Shown one piece after another: positions 1-5,978 of a stretch of DNA of 10,026 nt. The stretch lies in the NCBI GenBank assembly GCA_018372555.1, contig JAHAIU010000094.1:1-10026 (forward strand). The letters are read 5' to 3'. The stretch comes from Clostridium sp. GTDB taxonomy: Bacteria > Bacillota > Clostridia > Clostridiales > Clostridiaceae. Made by a program: the position numbers and the translations under genes. Each line of letters starts with the position of its first letter. Position 1 is the first letter of the stretch. Below the pieces are notes generated by a model that saw only the letters and a program-made list of their open reading frames with translations, did no database searches and was not told the origin of the DNA.

Positions 1-1178
1 AAGTTCAGGGAAGTCCATTTGAAGTTTTAGAAAAGTTAGTTAGTGAATATAAATTTACAATGGAAGAATATAAAGAAATACCATTACTTTCAGGTGCTAT
101 AGGATATATTTCTTATGATGCTGCAAGAGTAATTGAAGAAATACCTAATACAAGCAAGGAAGATTTTAATATAAGTGATATTAGCTTTGCTTTTTATAAG
201 AATATTATTATTTTCGATTTAAAGAATAATAAACAATATATAACTTCATTAGATGGCATTGATGAAGAAATAGATGATATATTAAGTTTAATTAATAAAA
301 ATACTGTAGAAATAAATTATAATAAAGATAATGTAAAAGCAGAACTTTCGGAGGATGATTATAGTGAATTTTCTTCGAATTTCACTAAAGATGAATATAA
401 AAGTGCAATAAGTAGACTTAAGGATTATATAGTAAGTGGTGATGTATATATAGCCAATATGACTCAAAGATTTACAATAGAAAATAAAGAAAATGGCTTT
501 GATATTTATAAAAAGCTTAGAAGTATAAATAAAGCTCCTTTTTCAGCCTATGTAAACTTTGAAGATGTAGAAATAATAAGTTCATCTCCAGAAAGATTTA
601 TAGAAGTTAAGGATAGAAAGGTTATTACAAGACCAATAAAAGGTACAAGACCTAGAGGAAAGGACCAAGAGGAAGATATTAAAAATAGTTTGGAACTTAT
701 GAACAGTGAAAAAGATAAGGCTGAATTATTAATGGTAGTTGACCTAGAAAGAAATGATTTAAGTAAGGTATGTAAGCCTCATTCTGTTAAGGTTACAGAA
801 CTTTTTAAGCTTGAGAAATATGCAACAGTATTTCACTTAGTATCTACAGTAGAAGGTATGCTAAAGGAGAATATTTCAGCTGTAAAATGCATTAAAGAAT
901 GTTTTCCAGGAGGATCTATTACAGGTACACCTAAAATTAGGTCAATGGAAATTATAGAAGAGTTAGAAGGGCTAAAAAGAAATATATATACTGGAATAAT
1001 AGGATATTTTGACTTTAGGGGAAATGCTGATTTTAATATTGCTATTAGGACAATAGTGAAAAAAGGTAATAAGGCATACTTTGGAGTAGGTGGAGGAATT
1101 ACCTTTGATTCTATTGAAGAAGATGAATATTCAGAGACTATAGATAAGGCCAAGGCTTTAATGAAGGTTTTATTATAA
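1..1178 (+). CDS. pabB: Aminodeoxychorismate synthase component I, 5' partial
   Basis: The enzyme converts chorismate plus ammonia (from the PabA glutaminase) to 4-amino-4-deoxychorismate, the first step to the p-aminobenzoate part of folate. The frame is open from position 3 to the window edge, and the codons before the ATG at 60 read as PabB-like sequence (QGSPFEVLEKLV...), so that ATG is internal and the true start lies upstream. About 391 residues are visible against roughly 450 in the family. The PIKGT motif at 633-647 carries the lysine typical of PabB, where anthranilate synthase TrpE has PIAGT. Other chorismate-binding motifs are GGSITGTPK (909-935), the LERNDL segment (747-764) and the C-terminal GVGGGI region. 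It is the first visible gene of the folate operon, 35 bp before pabC. pabA is not in view and may be upstream. Confidence 0.93.
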   Translation, partial: VQGSPFEVLEKLVSEYKFTMEEYKEIPLLSGAIGYISYDAARVIEEIPNTSKEDFNISDISFAFYKNIIIFDLKNNKQYITSLDGIDEEIDDILSLINKNTVEINYNKDNVKAELSEDDYSEFSSNFTKDEYKSAISRLKDYIVSGDVYIANMTQRFTIENKENGFDIYKKLRSINKAPFSAYVNFEDVEIISSSPERFIEVKDRKVITRPIKGTRPRGKDQEEDIKNSLELMNSEKDKAELLMVVDLERNDLSKVCKPHSVKVTELFKLEKYATVFHLVSTVEGMLKENISAVKCIKECFPGGSITGTPKIRSMEIIEELEGLKRNIYTGIIGYFDFRGNADFNIAIRTIVKKGNKAYFGVGGGITFDSIEEDEYSETIDKAKALMKVLL

Positions 1179-1213
1179 ATTTTGCAAAAGAAAATAAAAC
1201 ATGGGGTAATAAA

Positions 1214-1957
1214 ATGAGGAATTTAATAATTAATAATGAGAAGATTCAGCTAGATAATGGATACTTCTTTGGAAGAGGGGCTTTTGAAACTATTTTAATC
1301 AAAAATCATCCAATATTTTTAAAAGAACATGTAGATAGACTAAATAATGCAATTGAATTTCTGAATATTGGAGATAGGGTAGATGTAAGATATATTGAAA
1401 ATATATTAGATAGATTAAATTTAAAAAATTGTGGCTTAAAGGTAGTGGTAACAGAAAAAAATATTGTTTTTCAAAGTAGGCCACTAACTTATACTAGCGG
1501 TGATTATTTAAGAGGATTTTCTTTAAAAATATCTGAAGTTAGCAGAAACTCTACCTCAAGGATAAATAATATTAAATCAATTAATTATTTAGAAAATATC
1601 TTAGAGCGGGAAGAGGCAATAAAGAAAAATTATGATGAAGTAATCTTCTTTAATGAAAAGGGATATTTAGCTGAAGGTAGTGTTAGCAATATATTTGTAG
1701 TATCATCTGGAGAAATATTTACGCCTGGAGTAGAAGAAGGTCTTCTTCAAGGAACTATAAGAGAGTATCTTTTAGGTAAATATATTATTACCGAGAAAAA
1801 AATAACAATAGAAGATTTATTAAATGCAGATGAAGTATTTATAACTAATAGCTTACTTGGGATAATGGGAGTAAGTAAAATTGAAGATAAAATATTTTCC
1901 AATAATAAGATGACAAATAAAATTAGAGAAGAGTATGAAGCAGAGATTGATGTTTAG
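1214..1957 (+). CDS. pabC: 4-amino-4-deoxychorismate lyase
   Basis: This is a PLP-dependent class IV aminotransferase-fold lyase that splits 4-amino-4-deoxychorismate into p-aminobenzoate and pyruvate. At 247 residues it is near the usual family length. The N-terminal FGRGAFETI motif (about residues 19-27) is typical. K121 in the IKSINYL segment is the expected PLP Schiff-base lysine, E154 in AEGSVSNIF sits where the cofactor-ring glutamate lies, and LLQGTIRE (about 177-184) and TNSLLG (221-226) match later family motifs. A GGGG run 7 nt upstream supports the ATG at 1214; an ATG at 1201 meets a stop two codons later. Branched-chain or D-amino-acid aminotransferases share this fold, but its position between pabB and folE argues for PabC. 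Confidence 0.9.
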   Translation: MRNLIINNEKIQLDNGYFFGRGAFETILIKNHPIFLKEHVDRLNNAIEFLNIGDRVDVRYIENILDRLNLKNCGLKVVVTEKNIVFQSRPLTYTSGDYLRGFSLKISEVSRNSTSRINNIKSINYLENILEREEAIKKNYDEVIFFNEKGYLAEGSVSNIFVVSSGEIFTPGVEEGLLQGTIREYLLGKYIITEKKITIEDLLNADEVFITNSLLGIMGVSKIEDKIFSNNKMTNKIREEYEAEIDV

Positions 1958-1961
1958 GAGG
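1956..1961 (+). promoter_or_regulatory. Ribosome binding site of folE
   Basis: A perfect AGGAGG lies 7 nt before the folE ATG and overlaps the pabC stop codon (TAG at 1955-1957). The ribosome finishing pabC therefore covers the folE initiation site, which suggests coupled translation. Confidence 0.85.
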
Positions 1962-1968
1962 ATTAATA

Positions 1969-2523
1969 ATGGTAGATAGAGAAAAGATAATGGAAGGCGT
2001 TAAGCTTATTATAGAGGGAATAGGTGAAGATATATCAAGAGAAGGATTATTAGAAACACCTGATAGAATTGCTAGAATGTATGAGGAAATTTTTTCTGGC
2101 ATTGGGCAAACGGCAGAAAAGGAATTATCAAAAACTTTTACTGTTGAAGGAAATGATTTAGTGCTAGAAAAGGACATTACATTTTTCTCTATGTGTGAAC
2201 ATCATTTTGTACCTTTTTATGGGAAGGCTCATATAGCATACATACCTAAAGGAAAGGTAGCAGGGCTTTCAAAGTTAGCTAGATGTGTAGAGGTTTATGC
2301 TAAGAAACCTCAACTTCAAGAAAGATTAACTACTGAAATAGCAGATGCTTTAATGAAATACTTAGATGCTAAAGGCGTTATGGTAGTAATTGAAGGTGAG
2401 CACATGTGTATGACTATGAGAGGAGTTAAAAAGCCAGGGGCTAAAACTGTAACTACCACTTATAGAGGATGTTTTAAGGAAGATTATGAGCTTAGAAAAG
2501 AAGTGATGAATTTTATCAAGTAG
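1969..2523 (+). CDS. folE: GTP cyclohydrolase I (type IA)
   Basis: The enzyme converts GTP to 7,8-dihydroneopterin triphosphate plus formate, the first committed pterin step of folate synthesis. It is a cytoplasmic homo-oligomer, and 184 residues is typical of the short bacterial form. The zinc site is intact: C76 and H79 in SMCEHHFVPF, and C147 in GEHMCM. H78 and H145 match the catalytic histidines of the E. coli enzyme. VAGLSKLARCVEVYAKKPQLQE (split here as AGLSKLAR and KPQLQE) and the MRGVKKPGAKT segment are family hallmarks. The presence of C147 and the CEHH motif separates it from the type IB FolE2 family. It lies 11 bp after pabC and 22 bp before the HD gene. Confidence 0.96.
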   Translation: MVDREKIMEGVKLIIEGIGEDISREGLLETPDRIARMYEEIFSGIGQTAEKELSKTFTVEGNDLVLEKDITFFSMCEHHFVPFYGKAHIAYIPKGKVAGLSKLARCVEVYAKKPQLQERLTTEIADALMKYLDAKGVMVVIEGEHMCMTMRGVKKPGAKTVTTTYRGCFKEDYELRKEVMNFIK

Positions 2524-2534
2524 TATTTAGATAG

Positions 2535-2540
2535 AAGGTG
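2535..2540 (+). promoter_or_regulatory. Ribosome binding site selecting a TTG start
   Basis: AAGGTG, 5 nt before the TTG at 2546, is the only good Shine-Dalgarno match in the folE/HD gap. No in-frame ATG exists nearby, and the nearby GTG at 2538 is out of frame. It supports TTG as the start of the HD-domain gene. Confidence 0.65.
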
Positions 2541-2545
2541 AAGCT

Positions 2546-3019
2546 TTGGAAAATGTGAATAGTATTTTAAGTAATCCTAAATACAAAGAACTACTTAGAA
2601 AACTTGGTGAGTTAGAAAAAGATAGATGGTATTGTGGACATGATTTGTCTCATTTTTTAGATGTGGCAAGAATAGCATATATTACAGTAATGGAGAAAAA
2701 GTTAAACTTCAAGAAGGAAGTAATATATGCTATAGCATTACTTCATGATATAGGCAGAGTGCCAGAATATACAGAAGGTAAAGATCATCATAAGGCTAGT
2801 GCAGAAATAGCTAAAGATTTACTAGGTGAAACTAATTTTACAGTAGAGGATAAAGAGGAGATTTTAAGAGCAATAGATAATCATAGAAAAGAAACTGATG
2901 ATGAACTTTCTAAGCTTATTTATACTAGTGATAAGCTTTCAAGAAATTGTTTTAATTGTAGGGCATATAAGGAATGCTACTGGAAAGAAGAAAAGAAAAA
3001 TAAAATAATAAAGCTTTAA
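2546..3019 (+). CDS. HD-domain phosphohydrolase in folate operon
   Basis: This 157-residue soluble protein belongs to the HD superfamily of metal-dependent phosphohydrolases. The visible ligands are H36 (GHDLSHFLDVAR), the H67-D68 doublet in LLHDIGR, the extra histidines H81-H82 and H113, and the distal D129 in TSDKLSRN. These fit the H...HD...D pattern of a one-domain HD phosphatase. A cysteine group follows (C135, C138, C144, with C30 near the N-terminus). The gene uses a TTG start. It lies 22 bp after folE, and its stop is followed directly by folP leader sequence, so it is inside the operon. The operon shows no Nudix gene for dihydroneopterin triphosphate, so removal of phosphate from this intermediate is an attractive role, but that is inference. 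A nucleotide phosphatase role is also possible. Confidence 0.85.
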   Translation: MENVNSILSNPKYKELLRKLGELEKDRWYCGHDLSHFLDVARIAYITVMEKKLNFKKEVIYAIALLHDIGRVPEYTEGKDHHKASAEIAKDLLGETNFTVEDKEEILRAIDNHRKETDDELSKLIYTSDKLSRNCFNCRAYKECYWKEEKKNKIIKL

Positions 3020-3021
3020 AT

Positions 3022-3028
3022 GGGAGAG
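3022..3028 (+). promoter_or_regulatory. Ribosome binding site deciding the folP start
   Basis: GGGAGAG lies 6 nt before the ATG at 3035. A longer frame could start at the ATG at 3020, but that codon directly follows the upstream stop and has no spaced Shine-Dalgarno. The site also overlaps the 3020 codon, so 3035 is the better start. Confidence 0.7.
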
Positions 3029-3034
3029 AATGTT

Positions 3035-3844
3035 ATGAAAATAGGAAATAGGAACATTGATTTAAATGAAAGAACATATGTTATGGGAATACTGAATGTA
3101 ACGCCAGATTCTTTTTCAGATGGTGGGAAGTATAATGAAGTAGAAGAAGCTGTTAAAAGAGCAAAAATAATGGTAGAGGAAGGTGCTGATATTATAGATA
3201 TCGGAGGGGAATCTACTAGACCAGGTGCTGAATATGTATCAGAAGAAGAAGAAATCAATAGAGTTATACCTATAATAAAGGCTATAAAAAAAGAATTAGA
3301 TGTAATAATATCAATAGATACATATAAGAGTAGAACTGCTGAGGAAGCAATTTTAGCAGGTGCTGATATTATTAATGATGTTTGGGGCTTTAAAAAAGAT
3401 GAAAATATAGCTAAGGTAGCAGCTAAATATAATGTGCCTTGTATATTAATGCATAATAGAGAAAATAAACCTTATAAAAAATTAATGCATGATGTTATAT
3501 ATGATTTAGTTGATAGTATTAATATAGCTTTAGAAGCTGGTGTTATAAGAGAAAACATTATATTAGATCCAGGAATAGGTTTTGCTAAGACCTATGAAGA
3601 AAATTTAATAGTTATGGATAATTTAGAAAAAATCGTAGAGATTGGATATCCTGTTTTACTTGCTACATCTAGAAAGTCTATGATTGGCTTAGCTTTAGAG
3701 CTACCAACTGATAAAAGACTTGAAGGAACTATTGCAACAACAGTTATGGGAATAATGAAAGGATGTAACATAGTTAGGGTACATGATGTTCTTGAAAATA
3801 AGAGAGCTTGTGTAATGACAGATAAAATATTAAGAAGTAAATAG
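3035..3844 (+). CDS. folP: Dihydropteroate synthase
   Basis: The enzyme condenses 6-hydroxymethyl-7,8-dihydropterin diphosphate with p-aminobenzoate to give 7,8-dihydropteroate; it is the sulfonamide target. From the chosen ATG it has 269 residues, a normal length for this TIM-barrel enzyme. All family motifs are present: GILNVTPDSFSDGG (loop 1, with N21 and D25), IDIGGESTRPGA (55-65, loop 2), D95 in SIDTYKS, N114 in INDVWG, LDPGIGFAKT (D178, K185), SRKSMIG (K204) and RVHDV (R248, H250). The pterin and p-aminobenzoate pockets therefore look intact. Starting at 3020 would add five residues with no family match. The folB-folK ribosome binding site overlaps the stop, so both ends are packed into the operon. 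Confidence 0.96.
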   Translation: MKIGNRNIDLNERTYVMGILNVTPDSFSDGGKYNEVEEAVKRAKIMVEEGADIIDIGGESTRPGAEYVSEEEEINRVIPIIKAIKKELDVIISIDTYKSRTAEEAILAGADIINDVWGFKKDENIAKVAAKYNVPCILMHNRENKPYKKLMHDVIYDLVDSINIALEAGVIRENIILDPGIGFAKTYEENLIVMDNLEKIVEIGYPVLLATSRKSMIGLALELPTDKRLEGTIATTVMGIMKGCNIVRVHDVLENKRACVMTDKILRSK

Positions 3845-3852
3845 GAGATTTT

Positions 3853-4674
3853 ATGGATAAATTATATTTAAAAGATGTTGAGATTTTTGCTAATCATGGA
3901 GTTTTTAATGAAGAAAAGTCATTAGGGCAAAAATTTATTATATCATTAGAACTAGAGGTTGACTTAAGAACAGCAGCTATTACAAATGATTTAAGTAAAT
4001 CAGTTCATTATGGAGAGTTATGTCATAATATTGAAAAGGAATTTCAAAGAGAAAGTTATGACTTAATAGAAACAGCAGCAGAAAAGATAGCAGAATATAT
4101 TCTTTTAAATTATTCACTAGTAAAAGCTTGCAAAGTATTACTAAAGAAACCTTGGGCTCCTATAGGTAGACATTTAGATACTGCAGCTGTAGAAGTCTAT
4201 AGAAAATGGCATAAAGCATATATTTCAATTGGAAGTAATATTGGAGATAAGGAAGAAAATATAAAGACATCAATAAAGAAAATAGAAGAAATAAAGGAAG
4301 CTAAAGTTACTAAGGTATCATCAATAATAGAAACAGAACCTTGGGGCTATGAAAATCAAGATGTATTCAAAAATGTTGCTATTGAAGTTGAGACATTTTT
4401 AGAACCAAAGGAACTAATGGCTAATTTATTAAATATTGAAAAAGAAATGAAGAGGGAAAGAATAGTCAAATGGGGACCTAGAATAATAGATTTAGATATA
4501 GTATTATTTGATGATTATATAACTTCAGATGATTACGTAACTATACCTCATCCTAGAATGGAAGAAAGAGAATTTGTCTTAAAACCATTATGTGAAATAG
4601 CCCCTAACCTTATTCATCCTTTAAAAAGAGAGAGAATTTTTAGGATATTATTAAATTTAGAAAATAATCTATAG
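3853..4674 (+). CDS. folB-folK: Bifunctional dihydroneopterin aldolase / HPPK
   Basis: This 273-residue fusion joins two consecutive folate enzymes. Residues 1 to about 118 are dihydroneopterin aldolase (FolB), which releases glycolaldehyde: GVFNEEKSLGQKF holds E21, E73 is in LIETAAEK, and K99 in LLKKPWAP is the expected catalytic lysine. Residues from about 121 are 6-hydroxymethyl-7,8-dihydropterin pyrophosphokinase (FolK): SIGSNIGDK (125-133), W207-GPR, the magnesium-binding D213 and D215 in IDLDI, and PHPRMEEREFVL followed by CEIAPNLIHP. The joint is tight, with essentially no linker. The two domains use product and substrate in sequence, so the fusion makes sense. AGGAGA overlaps the folP stop and precedes the ATG by 4 nt. 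It is the last gene of the operon. Confidence 0.95.
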   Translation: MDKLYLKDVEIFANHGVFNEEKSLGQKFIISLELEVDLRTAAITNDLSKSVHYGELCHNIEKEFQRESYDLIETAAEKIAEYILLNYSLVKACKVLLKKPWAPIGRHLDTAAVEVYRKWHKAYISIGSNIGDKEENIKTSIKKIEEIKEAKVTKVSSIIETEPWGYENQDVFKNVAIEVETFLEPKELMANLLNIEKEMKRERIVKWGPRIIDLDIVLFDDYITSDDYVTIPHPRMEEREFVLKPLCEIAPNLIHPLKRERIFRILLNLENNL

Positions 4675-4710
4675 ATTATATTGGACAATAATAAATGAAA
4701 AATTAAAGAA

Positions 4711-4729
4711 AAAACTCATTTAGGAGTTT
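4711..4729 (-). terminator. Possible terminator of the lipoprotein gene
   Basis: On the minus strand AAACTC, a 6-nt loop and GAGTTT form a short stem followed by a T-rich run (TTTTCTTT). It lies about 62 nt beyond the lipoprotein stop codon. The stem has only two G-C pairs, so it is weak. Confidence 0.4.
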
Positions 4730-4764
4730 AAAAAATTAATCATTAAGTTTAATATTTAATTATT

Positions 4765-4800
4765 AATAGGGATTGTTTGTAAAACGACCCCTATTTTTTT
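4765..4800 (+). terminator. Rho-independent terminator of the folate operon
   Basis: AATAGGG (4765-4771) pairs with CCCTATT (4789-4795). An inner stem TTGTTT/AAACGA continues the helix after one A-C mismatch and closes on a 3-nt loop. Seven T residues end the hairpin at 4794-4800. The minus side lacks a comparable T-run, so it acts mainly on + transcripts. Its right arm overlaps the stop and last codons of the convergent lipoprotein gene. Confidence 0.85.
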
Positions 4801-5282
4801 ATCTCATTACTAGCTACCTTTTTAATATACTCACAGAAATTATATAAGTTATAATAATCAGACACACCCTCCATTGAAATAGTATCTTCTTCATAAATTC
4901 CATCCCAAGGATATATAGATAAAAGTTCATCATTATATGCATTAATTACATATTTATTATCAGAAAACTCTATTATAAGCTTATAATTAGGAATAGAATC
5001 TTTTTCAATTTCAGCTTTATAATTTTCAGTATTTAATGTGTCTATAAATTCAGGAATTATATCATATTCACTTTTATCAACATCGTAATACTTATATATA
5101 TTCATATCAAAAACTTTAATCTTATATTCTTTATTTTTAGAAATTAGTTCCTTTATTTCCTCAGTATAATAATTGACCTTAGGTTTAGTACCAGGACTTA
5201 TGTATTGAGCAGTATTTAGGCTACAACCTATAAATAAGGTTGTTAATAATGTTATAAAAATTAATTTAGATAATCTTTTCAT
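4791..5282 (-). CDS. Small secreted lipoprotein, function unknown
   Basis: The 163-residue product starts with a clear lipoprotein signal: a basic n-region (MKRLSK), a hydrophobic core and the lipobox LFIGC with C20 as the lipidated cysteine. It should be exported and anchored on the outer face of the cell membrane. The mature part is polar and rich in Tyr, Asp, Glu and Lys, with no motif I can tie to an activity. Its size and lineage recall small clostridial DUF4883-type lipoproteins, but I offer that only as a possibility. TAGGAGGG (5295-5302) lies 12 nt before the ATG, a little far but strong. The gene is monocistronic and convergent with the folate operon, so a folate role is not implied. 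Confidence 0.85.
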   Translation of the reverse strand: MKRLSKLIFITLLTTLFIGCSLNTAQYISPGTKPKVNYYTEEIKELISKNKEYKIKVFDMNIYKYYDVDKSEYDIIPEFIDTLNTENYKAEIEKDSIPNYKLIIEFSDNKYVINAYNDELLSIYPWDGIYEEDTISMEGVSDYYNLYNFCEYIKKVASNEIKK

Positions 5283-5309
5283 TTAAGGAAAAAGCCCTCC
5301 TATTAATTA

Positions 5310-5336
5310 TTCATATATTAGTTTATTCCATATGAA
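5310..5336. repeat. Inverted repeat upstream of the lipoprotein gene
   Basis: TTCATAT and ATATGAA form a perfect 7-bp inverted repeat separated by 13 bp. It lies in the divergent region between the lipoprotein gene and the 148-aa gene, within the likely 5' leader of the lipoprotein. It could be an operator dyad; in such AT-rich DNA chance is also possible. Confidence 0.3.
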
Positions 5337-5393
5337 AATACTTTAGAACATTTTAATATCATTGGAATAAAATGAAATAACAATAGGTTTTAT

Positions 5394-5397
5394 GGAG
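5394..5397 (+). promoter_or_regulatory. Ribosome binding site selecting a GTG start
   Basis: GGAG lies 5 nt before the GTG at 5403. The ATG codons at 5392 and 5401 share one frame that stops at once (ATG TGA), so GTG is the only start here that fits both the spacing and the open frame. Confidence 0.55.
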
Positions 5398-5402
5398 CAT
5401 AT

Positions 5403-5849
5403 GTGAAATACGGATTAGATATAAATAATAAAAATATTTTAGATGAAATTCTTAACTATATAAAAGATAGTGGAGACTTTATGGTAAATCTTTCAGAGGA
5501 GGATGTAGATTATAATAAAAATATAAACTATGGGAAAATATTAAGAAAAAAAGTTCTTAAATCTAATGTCACAAATATAGATTTTTATTTTAAAATTGAG
5601 TTTTTAGATAAAATAGAAGGTATTTATATTTATTATAGCCCTAATAAGAAAATAGAGGCAGTTATTAATTCTAGTATTGAAAAGTTAATGAAAGAACCAG
5701 TTACAATTGAAAAGAAAGAAGGAGAAAATCTATATTTATTAAAGAATATTAATGCCCTAGGTATAGTATTAAAAATTCCAGAAAAATTAATAGAGAAAGT
5801 AGAAATAATTACAATAAAAGAAATATTAAAGGATTTAAAAGAATTATGA
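5403..5849 (+). CDS. Hypothetical protein, 148 aa
   Basis: I do not recognise this protein. It is Lys/Ile/Glu/Asn-rich, has no signal peptide or membrane segment, and looks like a small cytoplasmic alpha/beta protein. The middle (about residues 58-80) alternates hydrophobic and polar residues as in beta strands (YFKIEF, GIYIYYSP), and the C-terminus (about 125-148) looks helical. The start is a GTG with GGAG 5 nt upstream; the next in-frame ATG would remove 26 residues. It is divergent from the lipoprotein gene and followed closely by its own strong terminator, so it is probably transcribed alone. The coding call rests on length, ribosome binding site, codon use like its neighbours and the terminator just after the stop. 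Confidence 0.75.
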   Translation: MKYGLDINNKNILDEILNYIKDSGDFMVNLSEEDVDYNKNINYGKILRKKVLKSNVTNIDFYFKIEFLDKIEGIYIYYSPNKKIEAVINSSIEKLMKEPVTIEKKEGENLYLLKNINALGIVLKIPEKLIEKVEIITIKEILKDLKEL

Positions 5850-5867
5850 ATATTGAAGAGGTTTATT

Positions 5868-5905
5868 AAATGATATCCCAATAATGCTAGGGATATCATT
5901 TTTTT
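5868..5905 (+). terminator. Rho-independent terminator
   Basis: A perfect 12-bp stem (AAATGATATCCC, 5868-5879, with GGGATATCATTT, 5890-5901) has a 10-nt loop and is followed by T residues to 5905. It ends the 148-aa gene 19 bp after the stop. Its TGATATCC/GGATATCA core recurs in the hairpin at 7233-7266. Confidence 0.9.
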
Positions 5906-5978
5906 ATATATAAATACTTGTAATAAAAATGAAGGATTCATAGTAAAGATAAGTAACAATACTTATAAGGAGAAGGCT

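Noticed and set aside
833..1153. Antisense 106-aa frame inside pabB
   Set aside because: It is a shadow of a conserved coding region and has no convincing ribosome binding site or family resemblance.
60..1178. ATG at 60 as the true pabB start
   Set aside because: The same frame is open to position 3 and its upstream codons resemble PabB, so the gene continues beyond the window edge.
1..1178. Anthranilate synthase TrpE instead of PabB
   Set aside because: The PIKGT motif with lysine and the folate-gene neighbours favour PabB; TrpE has PIAGT.
3016..3258. Antisense 80-aa frame opposite the folP start
   Set aside because: It is a mirror of the conserved dihydropteroate synthase loops and low in complexity.
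3020..3844. folP start at the ATG at 3020
   Set aside because: It directly follows the upstream stop with no spaced ribosome binding site, and GGGAGAG is well placed for the ATG at 3035.
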